In this document: positions 1 to 8,475 of the stretch, in pieces
How positions within the stretch are numbered: the stretch's first letter is position 1
Layout: the number at the start of each line of letters is the position of its first letter
DNA from: DASXSB01 sp036506275
GTDB lineage: Bacteria > Methylomirabilota > Methylomirabilia > Rokubacteriales > CSP1-6
DNA: 54,664 bases
Assembly: GCA_036506275.1 (NCBI GenBank)
Contig: DASXSB010000098.1
Coordinates: 1-54,664, forward strand
Direction: 5' to 3'
Notes under the pieces: model-generated
What the model was told of the DNA's origin: nothing
Databases searched by the model: none
What the model saw: the letters and a program-made list of their open reading frames with translations, nothing else
Program-made: the position numbers and the translations under genes

Positions 1-702
1 CTCGAGATGGAGTCCGCCGCCGCCGTGGACGCGGCGCCCGAGGTCGAGCTCACCGCCGAGCTGGCTCCCGAGCTGGAGGTCGAAGCGCCGGTCATCGCCG
101 ATGTCGCGCAAGAGAGCGCGGCAACGATCGGCGATACACCGGGCCTCGGTCTCCGCGCTCTCCTCGACGAGATCGGTAGGGCGCCGGTGGCCCCGCCCAC
201 GGCTGCGAAGCCAGCGCCCACCGCCCCCGCGACGCAGGCGCCGGCACCCGCCGCGCCCGCGGCGCCAGAGCGGGCTTCCGGGCTCCGCGGCTTGCTCGAC
301 GAGATCGCCAAGGCTCCGTCGGCCCCGGCTCCCGTCGCACCCACCGTGAAGCCGGTCGCTCCGCCCGCGCCGGCCAAGGCGGCTGCCGAGAGCACCGGGT
401 TGCGCGGCCTCGTGAGCGAGATCGAGGCGACTCTGGCGCGGGGAACGACCGCACCGGCGGCGCCGACGCCGCCCACTCCGCCCGTGTGGGCGAAAGTTCC
501 GGCGACACCGCAGCCGATCCCGACTCCGCCGCCGGCGGCGGCGCCGACAGCGGTGGCACCGGCGGCGGTGGTCCCGGCGGCAGCGGCGAAGGATCTCGTG
601 GCGGAGCTGCCGGCGGACTTCGACAACTTGAAGTTCCCCAAGGACGGCGTGCTGACGCGCCAGTGGATGGAGTTCCTCAACCAGATGGCGTCGTCGAAAT
701 AG
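1..702 (+). CDS. Ala/Pro-rich protein with three GLRxLLDEI repeats (5' end probably cut)
   Basis: I do not recognise a family. The reading frame is open from base 1, and the first ATG (7) lies only two codons in, so the protein probably begins outside the window. Numbered from that ATG there are 231 residues. Three copies of a short helical motif, GLRALLDEI, GLRGLLDEI and GLRGLVSEI (residues 48-56, 92-100, 131-139), are separated by Ala/Pro linkers. A compact non-repetitive tail (about 196-231, ending LTRQWMEFLNQMASSK) follows. This layout suggests a flexible scaffold presenting repeated docking helices. It ends 20 bases before a REC-HD-GYP regulator, so the two may work together. Function is not assigned. 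Confidence 0.7.
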   Translation, partial: LEMESAAAVDAAPEVELTAELAPELEVEAPVIADVAQESAATIGDTPGLGLRALLDEIGRAPVAPPTAAKPAPTAPATQAPAPAAPAAPERASGLRGLLDEIAKAPSAPAPVAPTVKPVAPPAPAKAAAESTGLRGLVSEIEATLARGTTAPAAPTPPTPPVWAKVPATPQPIPTPPPAAAPTAVAPAAVVPAAAAKDLVAELPADFDNLKFPKDGVLTRQWMEFLNQMASSK

Positions 703-722
703 GAAGGGGCCCAGCTATCCTC

Positions 723-2246
723 ATGTCCACGCTCTCTCCTCAGGACCAGAACGTCGACCTGTTGCGGGTGCTGGTGGTCGACGACAACGCTCCCATCCTG
801 CGCCTCCTCGTCGCCACGGTGGGAGAGACGGGGTGCGTGGTTTCGCAGGCGGCGACGGCCGAGCAAGCGCTCGCGCTCATGTCGGACCAGCCCTTCGATC
901 TCATCATCTCCGACATCAAGATGCCGGGCCTGAGCGGGCTCGACCTCCTCCGCGCCGTCAAGGGAAAGCAGCCCGGCATCCCGGTCGTCCTCATCACCGG
1001 AGCGCCCTCCGTCAGCTCGGCGATCTTCGGCCTCCGGCACGGCGCCTACGACTACTTGCCGAAGCCGTTCGCGGCGCGGGACATCGAACACCTGATCCAG
1101 CGCGTGCGCGAAGACCGCCGCAAGAATCAGGGCGTCTTCACGCAGCCGGCGGGCGTCACGGAAGAGATGGCGCGGCGCGAGTTCGGTGTCGAAGTCCTGT
1201 CCCGGATCGGTGAGCTGGCGCTCCGGGGTCTGGAGCCGGCACAGTTCATGGAGATGGTGCTCGACTACACGGTGCAGAGTCTCCCCAGCGACGCCGCCCT
1301 CCTGCTCATGCGCGACGAGGAGGGGGGCTACAAGGCCAACCACAAGGGGCATCCCGTCCTCATCAACCATCTCCTCGGCCGCGTCCAGTCCTCGTTCGAG
1401 GAGCTCACGGCGATGGGCGCGCAGGAGACCGTGACCATCAGCGCGCAGGGCCAGCCCATCGACGCCATCGCGGCCATGATTCCGGGAGTGGGGAAATCGA
1501 TGGGGATGATTTGCCTCGCTCGCGACACGCGCACGGGGTCGTTCCTACCCGACGAGAAGAATCTCCTTCTCGGCTATGCGCGCACGGGGGCGGTGGCCCT
1601 GCAGAAGATCATGCTGCGGGAGAATATCGAAAAGAACGTCATCGACACCATCGCCGCCTTCGTCAATGCGATCGAGTCGAAGGACTTCTATCTCAAGGGG
1701 CACTCCGCCCGCGTTTCCCTCTATGCGCGCGAGATCGCGGGCGCCATGAACATGGCGGACGAGCAGACCTTGGTCATCTGTCGCGGCGCCCTCCTGCACG
1801 ACCTCGGCAAGCTCGTGATCCTCGATTCGCTGCTCCAGAAGCCGGACCGGCTCACGGACGAGGAGTACGCGATGGTGCGGAGCCACACCGTCGTCGGCGA
1901 CAAGATCCTCAAGCCGCTCCGCTTCCTCGCCCGCGAAGCCCAGGCCGTGCGCAGCCATCACGAGCGGTACGACGGCAGCGGCTATCCGGATGGCCTCAAG
2001 GGGGAGGACATTCCGCTGGTGGCGCGGGTGGTGACGGTGGCGGACGCCTTCGATGCGATGACGTCGAACCGCCCCTACCGAGCCGCGCTCCCGATCGAGC
2101 AGGGCCGAGAAGAAATCGCGCGCAGGCGGCACACGCAGTTCGATCCGGTGGCGAGCGACGCGTTCGCCACCATTCCGCTGGAGCGTCTGATCGAGATCAG
2201 CCGGTTCCAGAACGCGTCGCCGCCGCCACCGGTGCCGCCCCAGTGA
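723..2246 (+). CDS. Response regulator with GAF-like and HD-GYP domains
   Basis: This 507-residue protein has three parts. An N-terminal receiver (about 14-130) carries acidic pair D20/D21 and phosphoacceptor D64. A GAF-like middle covers about 160-290. A C-terminal HD-GYP domain has HDLGK at 359-363 and the full HHERYDGSGYP signature at 412-422. Intact HD and GYP residues predict cyclic-di-GMP phosphodiesterase activity controlled by phosphorylation. The open frame extends far upstream, but the receiver domain begins just after the ATG at 723, which sits 15 bases after an AGGAAGG, so I use that start. The next gene, a single receiver, overlaps its stop (GTGA), suggesting a coupled pair. Confidence 0.88.
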   Translation: MSTLSPQDQNVDLLRVLVVDDNAPILRLLVATVGETGCVVSQAATAEQALALMSDQPFDLIISDIKMPGLSGLDLLRAVKGKQPGIPVVLITGAPSVSSAIFGLRHGAYDYLPKPFAARDIEHLIQRVREDRRKNQGVFTQPAGVTEEMARREFGVEVLSRIGELALRGLEPAQFMEMVLDYTVQSLPSDAALLLMRDEEGGYKANHKGHPVLINHLLGRVQSSFEELTAMGAQETVTISAQGQPIDAIAAMIPGVGKSMGMICLARDTRTGSFLPDEKNLLLGYARTGAVALQKIMLRENIEKNVIDTIAAFVNAIESKDFYLKGHSARVSLYAREIAGAMNMADEQTLVICRGALLHDLGKLVILDSLLQKPDRLTDEEYAMVRSHTVVGDKILKPLRFLAREAQAVRSHHERYDGSGYPDGLKGEDIPLVARVVTVADAFDAMTSNRPYRAALPIEQGREEIARRRHTQFDPVASDAFATIPLERLIEISRFQNASPPPPVPPQ

Positions 2247-2629
2247 GCCAGCCCAAGAAGAAGATCCTGATCGTCGACGACGCGGGACCGGTGGTCGTCC
2301 TCTGCGTCAACGTCCTCCAGGCGCTCGGATACGCCGTACGGGGTGTGAACTCGGGGGACGCCGCGATCCAGATCCTCCGGCAAGAGAGCTTCGACCTCAT
2401 CGTCCTCGACTACAAGATGCCGGGGATGACGGGATTCGACGTCTTTCGGGAAGCGCGCGCGCTCCATCCGAACGTCGCCGTCGTGATGGTGACCGGACAC
2501 GGGACGCCCGCCATTATGGAAGAAGCGATCCGGATGGGAGTCACCTCGATCTTGCTCAAGCCGTTCACGTCCGACGAGCTTCGGGCCGCGGTCGGCAAAG
2601 CGCTCGCGGCCTCCTCGACCACCTCCTGA
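2243..2629 (+). CDS. Single-domain response regulator (CheY-like receiver)
   Basis: The 128-residue protein is a complete receiver domain with no output domain. It has acidic residues D12/D13, phosphoacceptor D56 in the LDYKMPG segment, a Thr in VMVTGHG and Lys in LLKPF. Start is GTG 2243, overlapping the stop of the HD-GYP gene by four bases, which implies translational coupling. Such receivers relay phosphate or act through protein contacts. The histidine kinases encoded at 6314 and 8476 are possible partners, but the sequence does not show which. Confidence 0.9.
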   Translation: MSQPKKKILIVDDAGPVVVLCVNVLQALGYAVRGVNSGDAAIQILRQESFDLIVLDYKMPGMTGFDVFREARALHPNVAVVMVTGHGTPAIMEEAIRMGVTSILLKPFTSDELRAAVGKALAASSTTS

Positions 2630-2681
2630 AACGACGCGCACACGCGCCGGCACTGACAGCGCGGAGGGCGACAACACTGCG

Positions 2682-3518
2682 ATGAGACGCACCAACGCGA
2701 CGGACCACGCCCTGCCCGAACACCGCGTACATGATCACCACCACGACGACGCCGGGGGCGGGCGCCTCACCGGCATCGCGTCGGTGACCGGCGCCGTGCG
2801 CTGGGGTCTCGATCGGATGCTCTCGATCGGCTATGGCGTCGTCTACGATTACATCTTCGAGCGGTTCGAGCCCTACTGCGAGCTCCAGCGCGAAGTCCTG
2901 GAGCTCGTGTGCGCCGCCGCCGGGGATCCCGCCCACCGCCGGTCCGTGCACGTCGCCGACATCGCGTGCGGGCCCGGCAACTTCACGGTGCTCCTCGCCG
3001 AAGCCGGCTTCTCGGTGGTCGGCGTCGATCCCTACGACGGCCTCGTCGAGCTCGCGCGCGAGAAGCGGCGGGCCAAGCACCTCTCCAACCTCGCCTTCCG
3101 TCACGGCGATCTCGGGGGCGGCAATACGTTCCGGGACGCCACCTTCGAGCAAATCGTCAACGTCCACTCCCTGTACGTGCATCCCGCGCCGCAGCAGTTG
3201 CTGCGAGAGGCCTATCGGATCCTGAAGCCCGGCGGTCATGCCATCTTCGTCAACCACACCCGGCAGGCGGCGCCGTGGTCCACCTTTCGCGAGGTGCGCC
3301 ACCGCAACGGGGTGGCGGCGGCGCTGGCGGCGCTCCTCTGGTTGCTCCCGAATACGATCTTCGAGATGGCGCGCAAGCGTGTGGGTCCGCACTACTGGGG
3401 TGAGGAGGAGTTTTCCGCGAACCTCCGCGCCGCCGGCTTCACCGTGCTCGAGATGCGGCGAACGTTCTTGAACGGAGCGAGCGTGCTCGTCTGGGCCCGC
3501 AAGGACAGCGAGGAGTAG
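2682..3518 (+). CDS. Class I SAM-dependent methyltransferase, His-rich N-terminus
   Basis: This 278-residue protein contains the Rossmann methyltransferase motif I DIACGPGN at 93-100, an acidic residue ending the next strand (GVDP, D116), and the post-I region typical of small-molecule methyltransferases. Residues 8-23 are unusually rich in His and Asp, which could bind metal. The substrate cannot be told. It is followed without any gap by a paralogue: both share the YxxxYDxIxxRFxPY segment before the SAM fold and the RxTFLxGxSxLxWAR segment at the C-terminus, so they arose by tandem duplication. Confidence 0.85.
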   Translation: MRRTNATDHALPEHRVHDHHHDDAGGGRLTGIASVTGAVRWGLDRMLSIGYGVVYDYIFERFEPYCELQREVLELVCAAAGDPAHRRSVHVADIACGPGNFTVLLAEAGFSVVGVDPYDGLVELAREKRRAKHLSNLAFRHGDLGGGNTFRDATFEQIVNVHSLYVHPAPQQLLREAYRILKPGGHAIFVNHTRQAAPWSTFREVRHRNGVAAALAALLWLLPNTIFEMARKRVGPHYWGEEEFSANLRAAGFTVLEMRRTFLNGASVLVWARKDSEE

Positions 3519-4343
3519 ATGGCGCGAAAGCTCGCGTCCTGTCCCACCCCCACCGCGGTCCTTGGCGCCAAGGTCGAAGGGCGGCCCGACCCTCCCTTGC
3601 CGAGACAGACCGCGGTCGAGCGCATCATCGCGGTGAGCTACGGCTGGACGTATGACGCGATCGTGCGGCGGTTCCCGCCCTACACGGCGCTTCTCGACGA
3701 GGTCGCCGGCCTCGTCGCCCGTTCGTCGAAGGCGGCGCCGAGCCGCCCCCACACCAAGGTCCTCGACGTGTCGTGCGGTATCGGAACCGTCGCCAGGCGG
3801 CTCGCCCGCGACGGATATTCCGTCGTCGGCGCCGACGCCGTGAAGCACCTGGTGACGGTGGCGCGCGAGACGGTGACGGCGCCGGCGCCCGGTCGGGTGA
3901 CGTTTCATCATGCCGACGTGGCGAAGGACGCCGTGCCGGGCGCGGGCTCTTTCGACGTGCTCGTGAGCATGCACACGCTCTACTGGCATCCCGATCCCGC
4001 CGCCTTCCTCGACGGGTGCCGTCGCGCGCTGCGGCCGGGCGGGCACGCGATCTTCCTGACATACGCGCGCCCCGCTCACGTCCTGCCGACGTTTCGCGCC
4101 GTGCGTGCGCACGAGGGAACGGGGGCGGCCCTGCGGGCGCTGCGCTGGCTCGTCCCCACCGCGCTGTTCGAACGCTTCCGGGAGTGCGACCATCGCTACC
4201 TGACCCGCGAGGAGTTTCATGGTCATCTCCGCGCGGCCGGCTTCGAGGTGCTGGAGTCGCGCGCGACGTTCCTGGACGGCATCAGCCTTCTCGCATGGGC
4301 ACGCCACGGCGCCGCCGCTGCCGTCGCGCCCCGCACGTCGTAG
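3519..4343 (+). CDS. Class I SAM-dependent methyltransferase, tandem paralogue
   Basis: A 274-residue methyltransferase starting at the ATG that directly follows the previous stop. Motif I reads DVSCGIGT at 83-90 and is followed by VVGADA. The C-terminal segment RATFLDGISLLAWAR matches the upstream paralogue. It lacks the paralogue's His/Asp-rich leader and has a Pro-rich N-terminus instead. The pair could act on the same scaffold at two positions or form a heterodimer; both are inference. No neighbouring biosynthetic enzyme points to the substrate. Confidence 0.85.
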   Translation: MARKLASCPTPTAVLGAKVEGRPDPPLPRQTAVERIIAVSYGWTYDAIVRRFPPYTALLDEVAGLVARSSKAAPSRPHTKVLDVSCGIGTVARRLARDGYSVVGADAVKHLVTVARETVTAPAPGRVTFHHADVAKDAVPGAGSFDVLVSMHTLYWHPDPAAFLDGCRRALRPGGHAIFLTYARPAHVLPTFRAVRAHEGTGAALRALRWLVPTALFERFRECDHRYLTREEFHGHLRAAGFEVLESRATFLDGISLLAWARHGAAAAVAPRTS

Positions 4344-4351
4344 ACGCGCTT

Positions 4352-4387
4352 CCGCCTGGTCATTCCGTCGCCGGCGACACGAGGCGG
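4352..4387. terminator. Nested stem-loop after the methyltransferase pair
   Basis: An outer stem CCGCCT/AGGCGG encloses the perfect palindrome GTCGCCGGCGAC (4367-4378). No T-tract follows, so it is at best a possible terminator or mRNA 3'-end structure. It lies between the methyltransferase genes and a separate promoter. Confidence 0.3.
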
Positions 4388-4479
4388 TGTCAAGGAATCA
4401 CCCGCGTCCCCGCTCCCTGGCGCCGTCCCCGCCTCCGGATGCGGCAATAGTTCCAGGTACTTGGCGCAACAGGGAGGTT

Positions 4480-4495
4480 TGGTACTGGCCTTGCT
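4480..4495 (+). promoter_or_regulatory. Sigma-54 (-24/-12) promoter
   Basis: TGGTACT-N4-TTGCT fits the sigma-54 consensus TGGCACG-N4-TTGCW with the invariant GG and GC at the correct 10-base separation. Only consensus positions 4 and 7 differ. The predicted start is near 4506, leaving about 44 bases of leader before the ATG at 4550, which has a strong AGGAGG site. An enhancer-binding regulator is not encoded in the window. Confidence 0.65.
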
Positions 4496-4534
4496 TGGAT
4501 GTCTCCCGTCGTCGCGTCGGTACGAGCGCGACCT

Positions 4535-4540
4535 AGGAGG
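4535..4540 (+). promoter_or_regulatory. Strong Shine-Dalgarno for the secreted protein at 4550
   Basis: A perfect AGGAGG lies nine bases before the ATG at 4550. It fixes this start over the more upstream in-frame codons and agrees with the signal peptide that begins there. Confidence 0.8.
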
Positions 4541-4549
4541 CTCTCGACA

Positions 4550-5275
4550 ATGACCATCACGTGGAAACGGAACGCCGCTATCGCGGTGCTAGCGTTGTCC
4601 GCGATCTTCTTCGTCCCTCGGGTTGTCCTGGCTGCGGATGCCTCGCTCTACGAGCTGACCGAGAACATGAAGATCAACAAGTTCACGAACGGCTCGTATC
4701 GTTCCGCGACGTCACAGCTCGCCGGCTGGGCCAACGTCGGTACGCCGCTGTGCCCGAAGGCGCTGGTCGTCCTTCTGAGCCCCGGTGCCACAACGTGCCG
4801 CATCAACGCGACCGGCCGCGACAACATCAACACCGGGACCGGTCTCGGCTCATTCTGGGGTACGTACACGGTCGTCGTTCAGGGCGACAATCCCGTCGAC
4901 GGTCCGGAGTTCGTGGTGTCGACGGGCGCCTTCTTCGGCCAGATGGACTTCTCGCCGGCGCTGGTGAACAGGGTCCCCTACGGGACGGTGAAGGGATATC
5001 TCGTCAGCTCGGCCACGGGCACTGCTTCCTTCACGGGAGTGTTCCGGCTGCCGTTCGCCGGGAATTACGCCGGCCCCGAGACCGGAGGCGCCACGTTGCG
5101 GCAGGTCTTCTGTCCGCTGACGCCTGATGTCAATGCATTCGCGCCGTACTTCGGCGGCACCGACGTCGCGTACGTGGACACGGCCAGCGATGCACCGAAC
5201 GGTCGCTGCATCAACGTCCAGCCCACCGAGCTGTCGCTCGGCGAGCCGACGGTGCGGTTCGACATCAGCTTCTGA
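4550..5275 (+). CDS. Secreted protein of unknown function
   Basis: The 241-residue product starts with a clear Sec signal peptide: basic MTITWKR, hydrophobic residues 9-23 and a VLA cleavage site after about residue 28. The mature part is rich in Gly, Thr, Ser and aromatic residues and has three Cys. It looks like a beta-rich exported protein. I do not recognise a family. It sits directly behind a sigma-54-type promoter and could be the first gene of a transcript continuing into the STAS, acetyltransferase and kinase genes; no terminator is visible in the 21 bases after it. Possible roles are a surface or periplasmic sensor or structural protein, but these are guesses. Confidence 0.75.
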   Translation: MTITWKRNAAIAVLALSAIFFVPRVVLAADASLYELTENMKINKFTNGSYRSATSQLAGWANVGTPLCPKALVVLLSPGATTCRINATGRDNINTGTGLGSFWGTYTVVVQGDNPVDGPEFVVSTGAFFGQMDFSPALVNRVPYGTVKGYLVSSATGTASFTGVFRLPFAGNYAGPETGGATLRQVFCPLTPDVNAFAPYFGGTDVAYVDTASDAPNGRCINVQPTELSLGEPTVRFDISF

Positions 5276-5296
5276 TGCACGTGCGCCCCGGACAGC

Positions 5297-5653
5297 ATGG
5301 ACAATATCGAGACCCGGAAGAACGAGGACGTCGTCTCCGCGCGCCTGGGCGACCAGGAGAGGGCCGGGCTAACGCGCCTCTGTCTACTGGGTCCGATCAC
5401 CGCGGCCACGGCGCCGCGGGTCCGGGAGCTGATCCGGGGCTACGCGGAGCGGGGATGTGATCGTCTGCTCCTCGATCTCGAACGTGTCACCGCCGTGGAC
5501 ATGGTCGGGGTGGCAGCGCTGCTCAACGGACAAAAGATCCTCGAGGCGCGGCCGGGCGGGGAGATGGTGCTCCGCATCAACGCCGAAGTGCGCCGCGCCC
5601 TCCGGGAGTCTGGAACCGCGATGGTCTTCCGGGTCGCGGACGCAGAGGAATGA
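5297..5653 (+). CDS. STAS-domain protein (anti-sigma factor antagonist-like)
   Basis: This 118-residue protein is essentially one STAS domain: beta strand LCLLGPIT, helix APRVRELIRG, then LLLDLERVTAVDMVGVAALL. In SpoIIAA-type antagonists the segment after the Asp is DSSG or DSAG and the Ser is phosphorylated. Here it reads DMVG, so no phosphorylatable residue is present. It may be constitutively active or serve as an interaction module for the neighbouring kinases. Its stop overlaps the next gene's ATG by four bases. Confidence 0.8.
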   Translation: MDNIETRKNEDVVSARLGDQERAGLTRLCLLGPITAATAPRVRELIRGYAERGCDRLLLDLERVTAVDMVGVAALLNGQKILEARPGGEMVLRINAEVRRALRESGTAMVFRVADAEE

Positions 5654-6327
5654 ATCAGGGCGCGTCCGCGGGGGCCGCCGTCACACCGGCGGCCGGGGGT
5701 CCCACGCCTGACGGCGCCGTCATCGCGCGCGGGCGCCGGGTCTATCTGCGGACGCTGGTGCCCGACGATCTCGCGCAAATCGCGGAGTGGGTCGACGATC
5801 CGTTCCTGGAGCGGATGGTCGGCAGTGAGTTCCTGCACGCCTTCAAGCACCAGTACGATACGGGGCCGGAGTTCTACGACGCCTGCCTCGCCGATCCCAC
5901 CCAGGTCGTCCTCGCGATCATGCCGAACCGGCCGCCCGTCCAGACGCTGGGCGTCGTGCGACTTTTCAATATTCACTTGCTGGAAGGATATGCTTTCCTG
6001 GAGACGATCATTGCGGACCAGCGCGGCCTTCGGAAGGGGTTCGGCGTTGAAGCTGGCCGTCTGATCTCCTATTATGGCGTCGACGTGTTGGGCCTGCGCC
6101 GAATCGAGGCCAAGGTGTACGAGTACAACGTCCTCAGCATCAACTCCCTCCGTCGCAACGGGTTTCACCAGGAGGGCGTGCTGCGCAAGGCGGGCTTCCA
6201 CGGAGGCCGCTACTGGGACGTGCTCGTCTTCGGGATCCTCCGGGACGAGATCGAGGAGCAGCGGAAAAAGGACAAAATCTACTTCCCCTTCGACGATCCC
6301 GAGGGGAACGTGATTGACCCCGCATAA
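5650..6327 (+). CDS. GNAT-family N-acetyltransferase (RimJ/RimL-like)
   Basis: A 225-residue GNAT protein. It has the RGRRVYLRTLVPDD start typical of RimJ/RimL-like enzymes, the acetyl-CoA binding region around QRGLRKGFGVEAG, and the late motif RRIEAKVYEYNVLSINSLRRNGF followed by EGVLRK. It would transfer an acetyl group to a protein N-terminus, amino sugar or other amine. The substrate is unknown. It overlaps the STAS gene by four bases and the histidine kinase gene by 14, so all three are probably translated together. An amino-sugar substrate would fit the polysaccharide genes downstream, but that is inference. Confidence 0.82.
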   Translation: MNQGASAGAAVTPAAGGPTPDGAVIARGRRVYLRTLVPDDLAQIAEWVDDPFLERMVGSEFLHAFKHQYDTGPEFYDACLADPTQVVLAIMPNRPPVQTLGVVRLFNIHLLEGYAFLETIIADQRGLRKGFGVEAGRLISYYGVDVLGLRRIEAKVYEYNVLSINSLRRNGFHQEGVLRKAGFHGGRYWDVLVFGILRDEIEEQRKKDKIYFPFDDPEGNVIDPA

Positions 6328-8458
6328 TCTCCTTCCTCTCTTCGCGTTCTTCCTGAACGTCTCCCTGGCCGGACTGTCGGTCGTCCGGAACCCGGGGAGC
6401 CGCCTCAATCGCGTCTTCGCCTACTTCGCGGCCGGCATGGCCGTGTGGAACTACGGCGTCTTCATGCTCCGCACCACTCCCGACGCGACCACCGCCGTCT
6501 TCTGGGAGATCGTGATCCACGCCGCGGTGGTGGTGATTCCGGCGTTCTACTACCACTTCGTCTTGATCTTCCTCGACGCCACCACCCGCCACCGGCCCTC
6601 CCTCGTCCTCGCCTACTGCCTGGCCGGTGTCTTCACCGTCATCAACCTCGCGGCGTCCCCCGCGTTCCTCAAGGGGGTGAAGTGGACGTACTGGGGATGG
6701 GCGCCCGACGCGGGGCCGCTCTACATGGCGTTCTTCGCGTACTTCCAGGCGTTCATGATCTCGGGCGTGTGGCGCCTCGTGCAGGCGTACCGGCGCATCG
6801 ATTCGAGCTTCCGGCGCAACCGCGCCACGCTCATCCTGCTCGGCACCACCGTGAGCCTGGCGGGAGCGTTCATCGATTTCGCGCGCTTCATCGTCGCGAG
6901 CTTCCTCCCCGCCGCCGACACCGTGTACCCGATGGGGATCCCCGCCAACATGGTGTTCGCGCTCATGCTGGGCACATCGATCGTCCGTTACCGCCTGTTC
7001 GCGGTGGACGTGGCCGTGAAGCGCGCCGCCGTGTACGCGGCGCTGGGCGCGGTCATCACGGGCGGGCTCTTCGTCGCCACGCGGGCCCTCGAGCGCTACT
7101 TCGACCTCGCCGACATCGACACCATCTGGGTGGTGGTGCCCCTCGGCTTCGCGGTGGCGCTCCTGATGAGTCCGTGGGGCCAGTCGCTGGAAGGGCTCGT
7201 GCAGCGGGTGACGTTCAGCAAGCGGCGCGGCTGCTACGAGACGCTGCTCGCCCTCAGCAAGCGGATGGGGTCGATCCTGAACTTCGGCCAGCTCGTGGAC
7301 ACGCTCCTCCACGGCCTCGTGCGCGGCATCCCCGTCACGCACTGCGTGCTCATGATCCACGACGCCGCCACCAACTCCTTCGTCGCCTACCGCGAAGAGA
7401 CGGCGGTCGAAGATCCCGCACCCATCGCGCCCATCCGCGCCGACAGCCCCATCGTGCAGTGGCTGCTCCGCACCGAGGGCGTGCTCGTCAAGGAGGAAGC
7501 GAAGCTCAATCCGAACATCGCCACCTTCTTCGAGACGGCGGAGAACGAGCTCGACGAGGTTCATGCCTCCCTCATCGTGCCGCTCAAGATCGAGAAGAAG
7601 CTGAGCGCAATCCTCCTCCTCGGCGAGAAGTTGTCGGGGGAGATCTTCGATGCCCAGGAGCTCGAGGTGCTGTCCGTGCTCGCCAACCAGGCCGCCATCT
7701 CCCTCGAGAACGCGCGCCTCTATGAAAACCTCAGCACCTCCAACGTCAAGCTCATGGAGGCGAGCCGCCTGAAGTCGCAGTTCCTGGCTAGCATGTCCCA
7801 CGAGCTCCGCACGCCGCTCAACTCCATCATCGGATTCTCGAAAGTCCTCTTGAACCGTCTCGACGGCGACCTCACCGAGCGCCAGGAGACGTATTTGAAG
7901 TCGGTGCACGCGAGCAGCACGCATCTCCTCCAGCTCATCAACGGCATCCTGGACTTCTCGCGCATCGAGGCGGGCAAGCTGGAGATGCGCCCCGAGAAGG
8001 TGGATCTTCAAGATCTCGTCGAGGAGTGCCTGGAGTCCTCGCTGCCGCTGGTGCGGGAGAAGCGATTAAAGGTAGAAAAGGATATGCCGGCGGCGCTCCC
8101 TCTCGTCTACGCCGACCGCACCAAGGTGAAGCAGATCCTCCTCAACTTCCTGAGCAACGCCATCAAGTTCACGCCGGCCGGGCGCGTGCTCCTCCAGATC
8201 CGCGTGGAGCCGGAGGTGCTGCACGTGAGCGTGTCCGATACCGGAATCGGGATCGCCGACAAGGACCTCCAGCAGCTGTTCCAGCCCTTCCAGCGCCTGG
8301 ACAGCCCGCTCTCCCAGCACGCGGACGGGACCGGGCTCGGCCTCGCCATCAGCAAGAAGTTCGTGGAGCTCCATCGCGGACGTATCTGGGCCGAAAGCCG
8401 TGAAAACCACGGATCGACGTTTCACTTCACGCTGCCGTTGACGCCACCGTCGGCCTGA
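6314..8458 (+). CDS. Membrane histidine kinase (multi-TM, GAF, HisKA, HATPase)
   Basis: This 714-residue sensor kinase starts at TTG 6314 and overlaps the upstream gene. About seven hydrophobic segments (within 1-300) form an N-terminal membrane sensor of the kind seen in 7TM-type kinases. A GAF domain follows (about 310-475), then HisKA with the phospho-acceptor H496 in SHELRTP. The HATPase_c domain has its N box around LLNFLSNAIKF, a DTGIG box and GTGLGLAI. There is no receiver, so it needs a separate partner such as the REC-containing protein just downstream. The architecture resembles PrsK-type kinases near EPS loci, but the assignment to that group is not certain. Confidence 0.9.
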   Translation: MTPHNLLPLFAFFLNVSLAGLSVVRNPGSRLNRVFAYFAAGMAVWNYGVFMLRTTPDATTAVFWEIVIHAAVVVIPAFYYHFVLIFLDATTRHRPSLVLAYCLAGVFTVINLAASPAFLKGVKWTYWGWAPDAGPLYMAFFAYFQAFMISGVWRLVQAYRRIDSSFRRNRATLILLGTTVSLAGAFIDFARFIVASFLPAADTVYPMGIPANMVFALMLGTSIVRYRLFAVDVAVKRAAVYAALGAVITGGLFVATRALERYFDLADIDTIWVVVPLGFAVALLMSPWGQSLEGLVQRVTFSKRRGCYETLLALSKRMGSILNFGQLVDTLLHGLVRGIPVTHCVLMIHDAATNSFVAYREETAVEDPAPIAPIRADSPIVQWLLRTEGVLVKEEAKLNPNIATFFETAENELDEVHASLIVPLKIEKKLSAILLLGEKLSGEIFDAQELEVLSVLANQAAISLENARLYENLSTSNVKLMEASRLKSQFLASMSHELRTPLNSIIGFSKVLLNRLDGDLTERQETYLKSVHASSTHLLQLINGILDFSRIEAGKLEMRPEKVDLQDLVEECLESSLPLVREKRLKVEKDMPAALPLVYADRTKVKQILLNFLSNAIKFTPAGRVLLQIRVEPEVLHVSVSDTGIGIADKDLQQLFQPFQRLDSPLSQHADGTGLGLAISKKFVELHRGRIWAESRENHGSTFHFTLPLTPPSA

Positions 8459-8475
8459 GGGGGAAGATCCCGACC

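Noticed and set aside
716..721. TATCCT as -10 before the HD-GYP gene
   Set aside because: It ends one base before the ATG and has no -35; the gene probably shares the upstream transcript.
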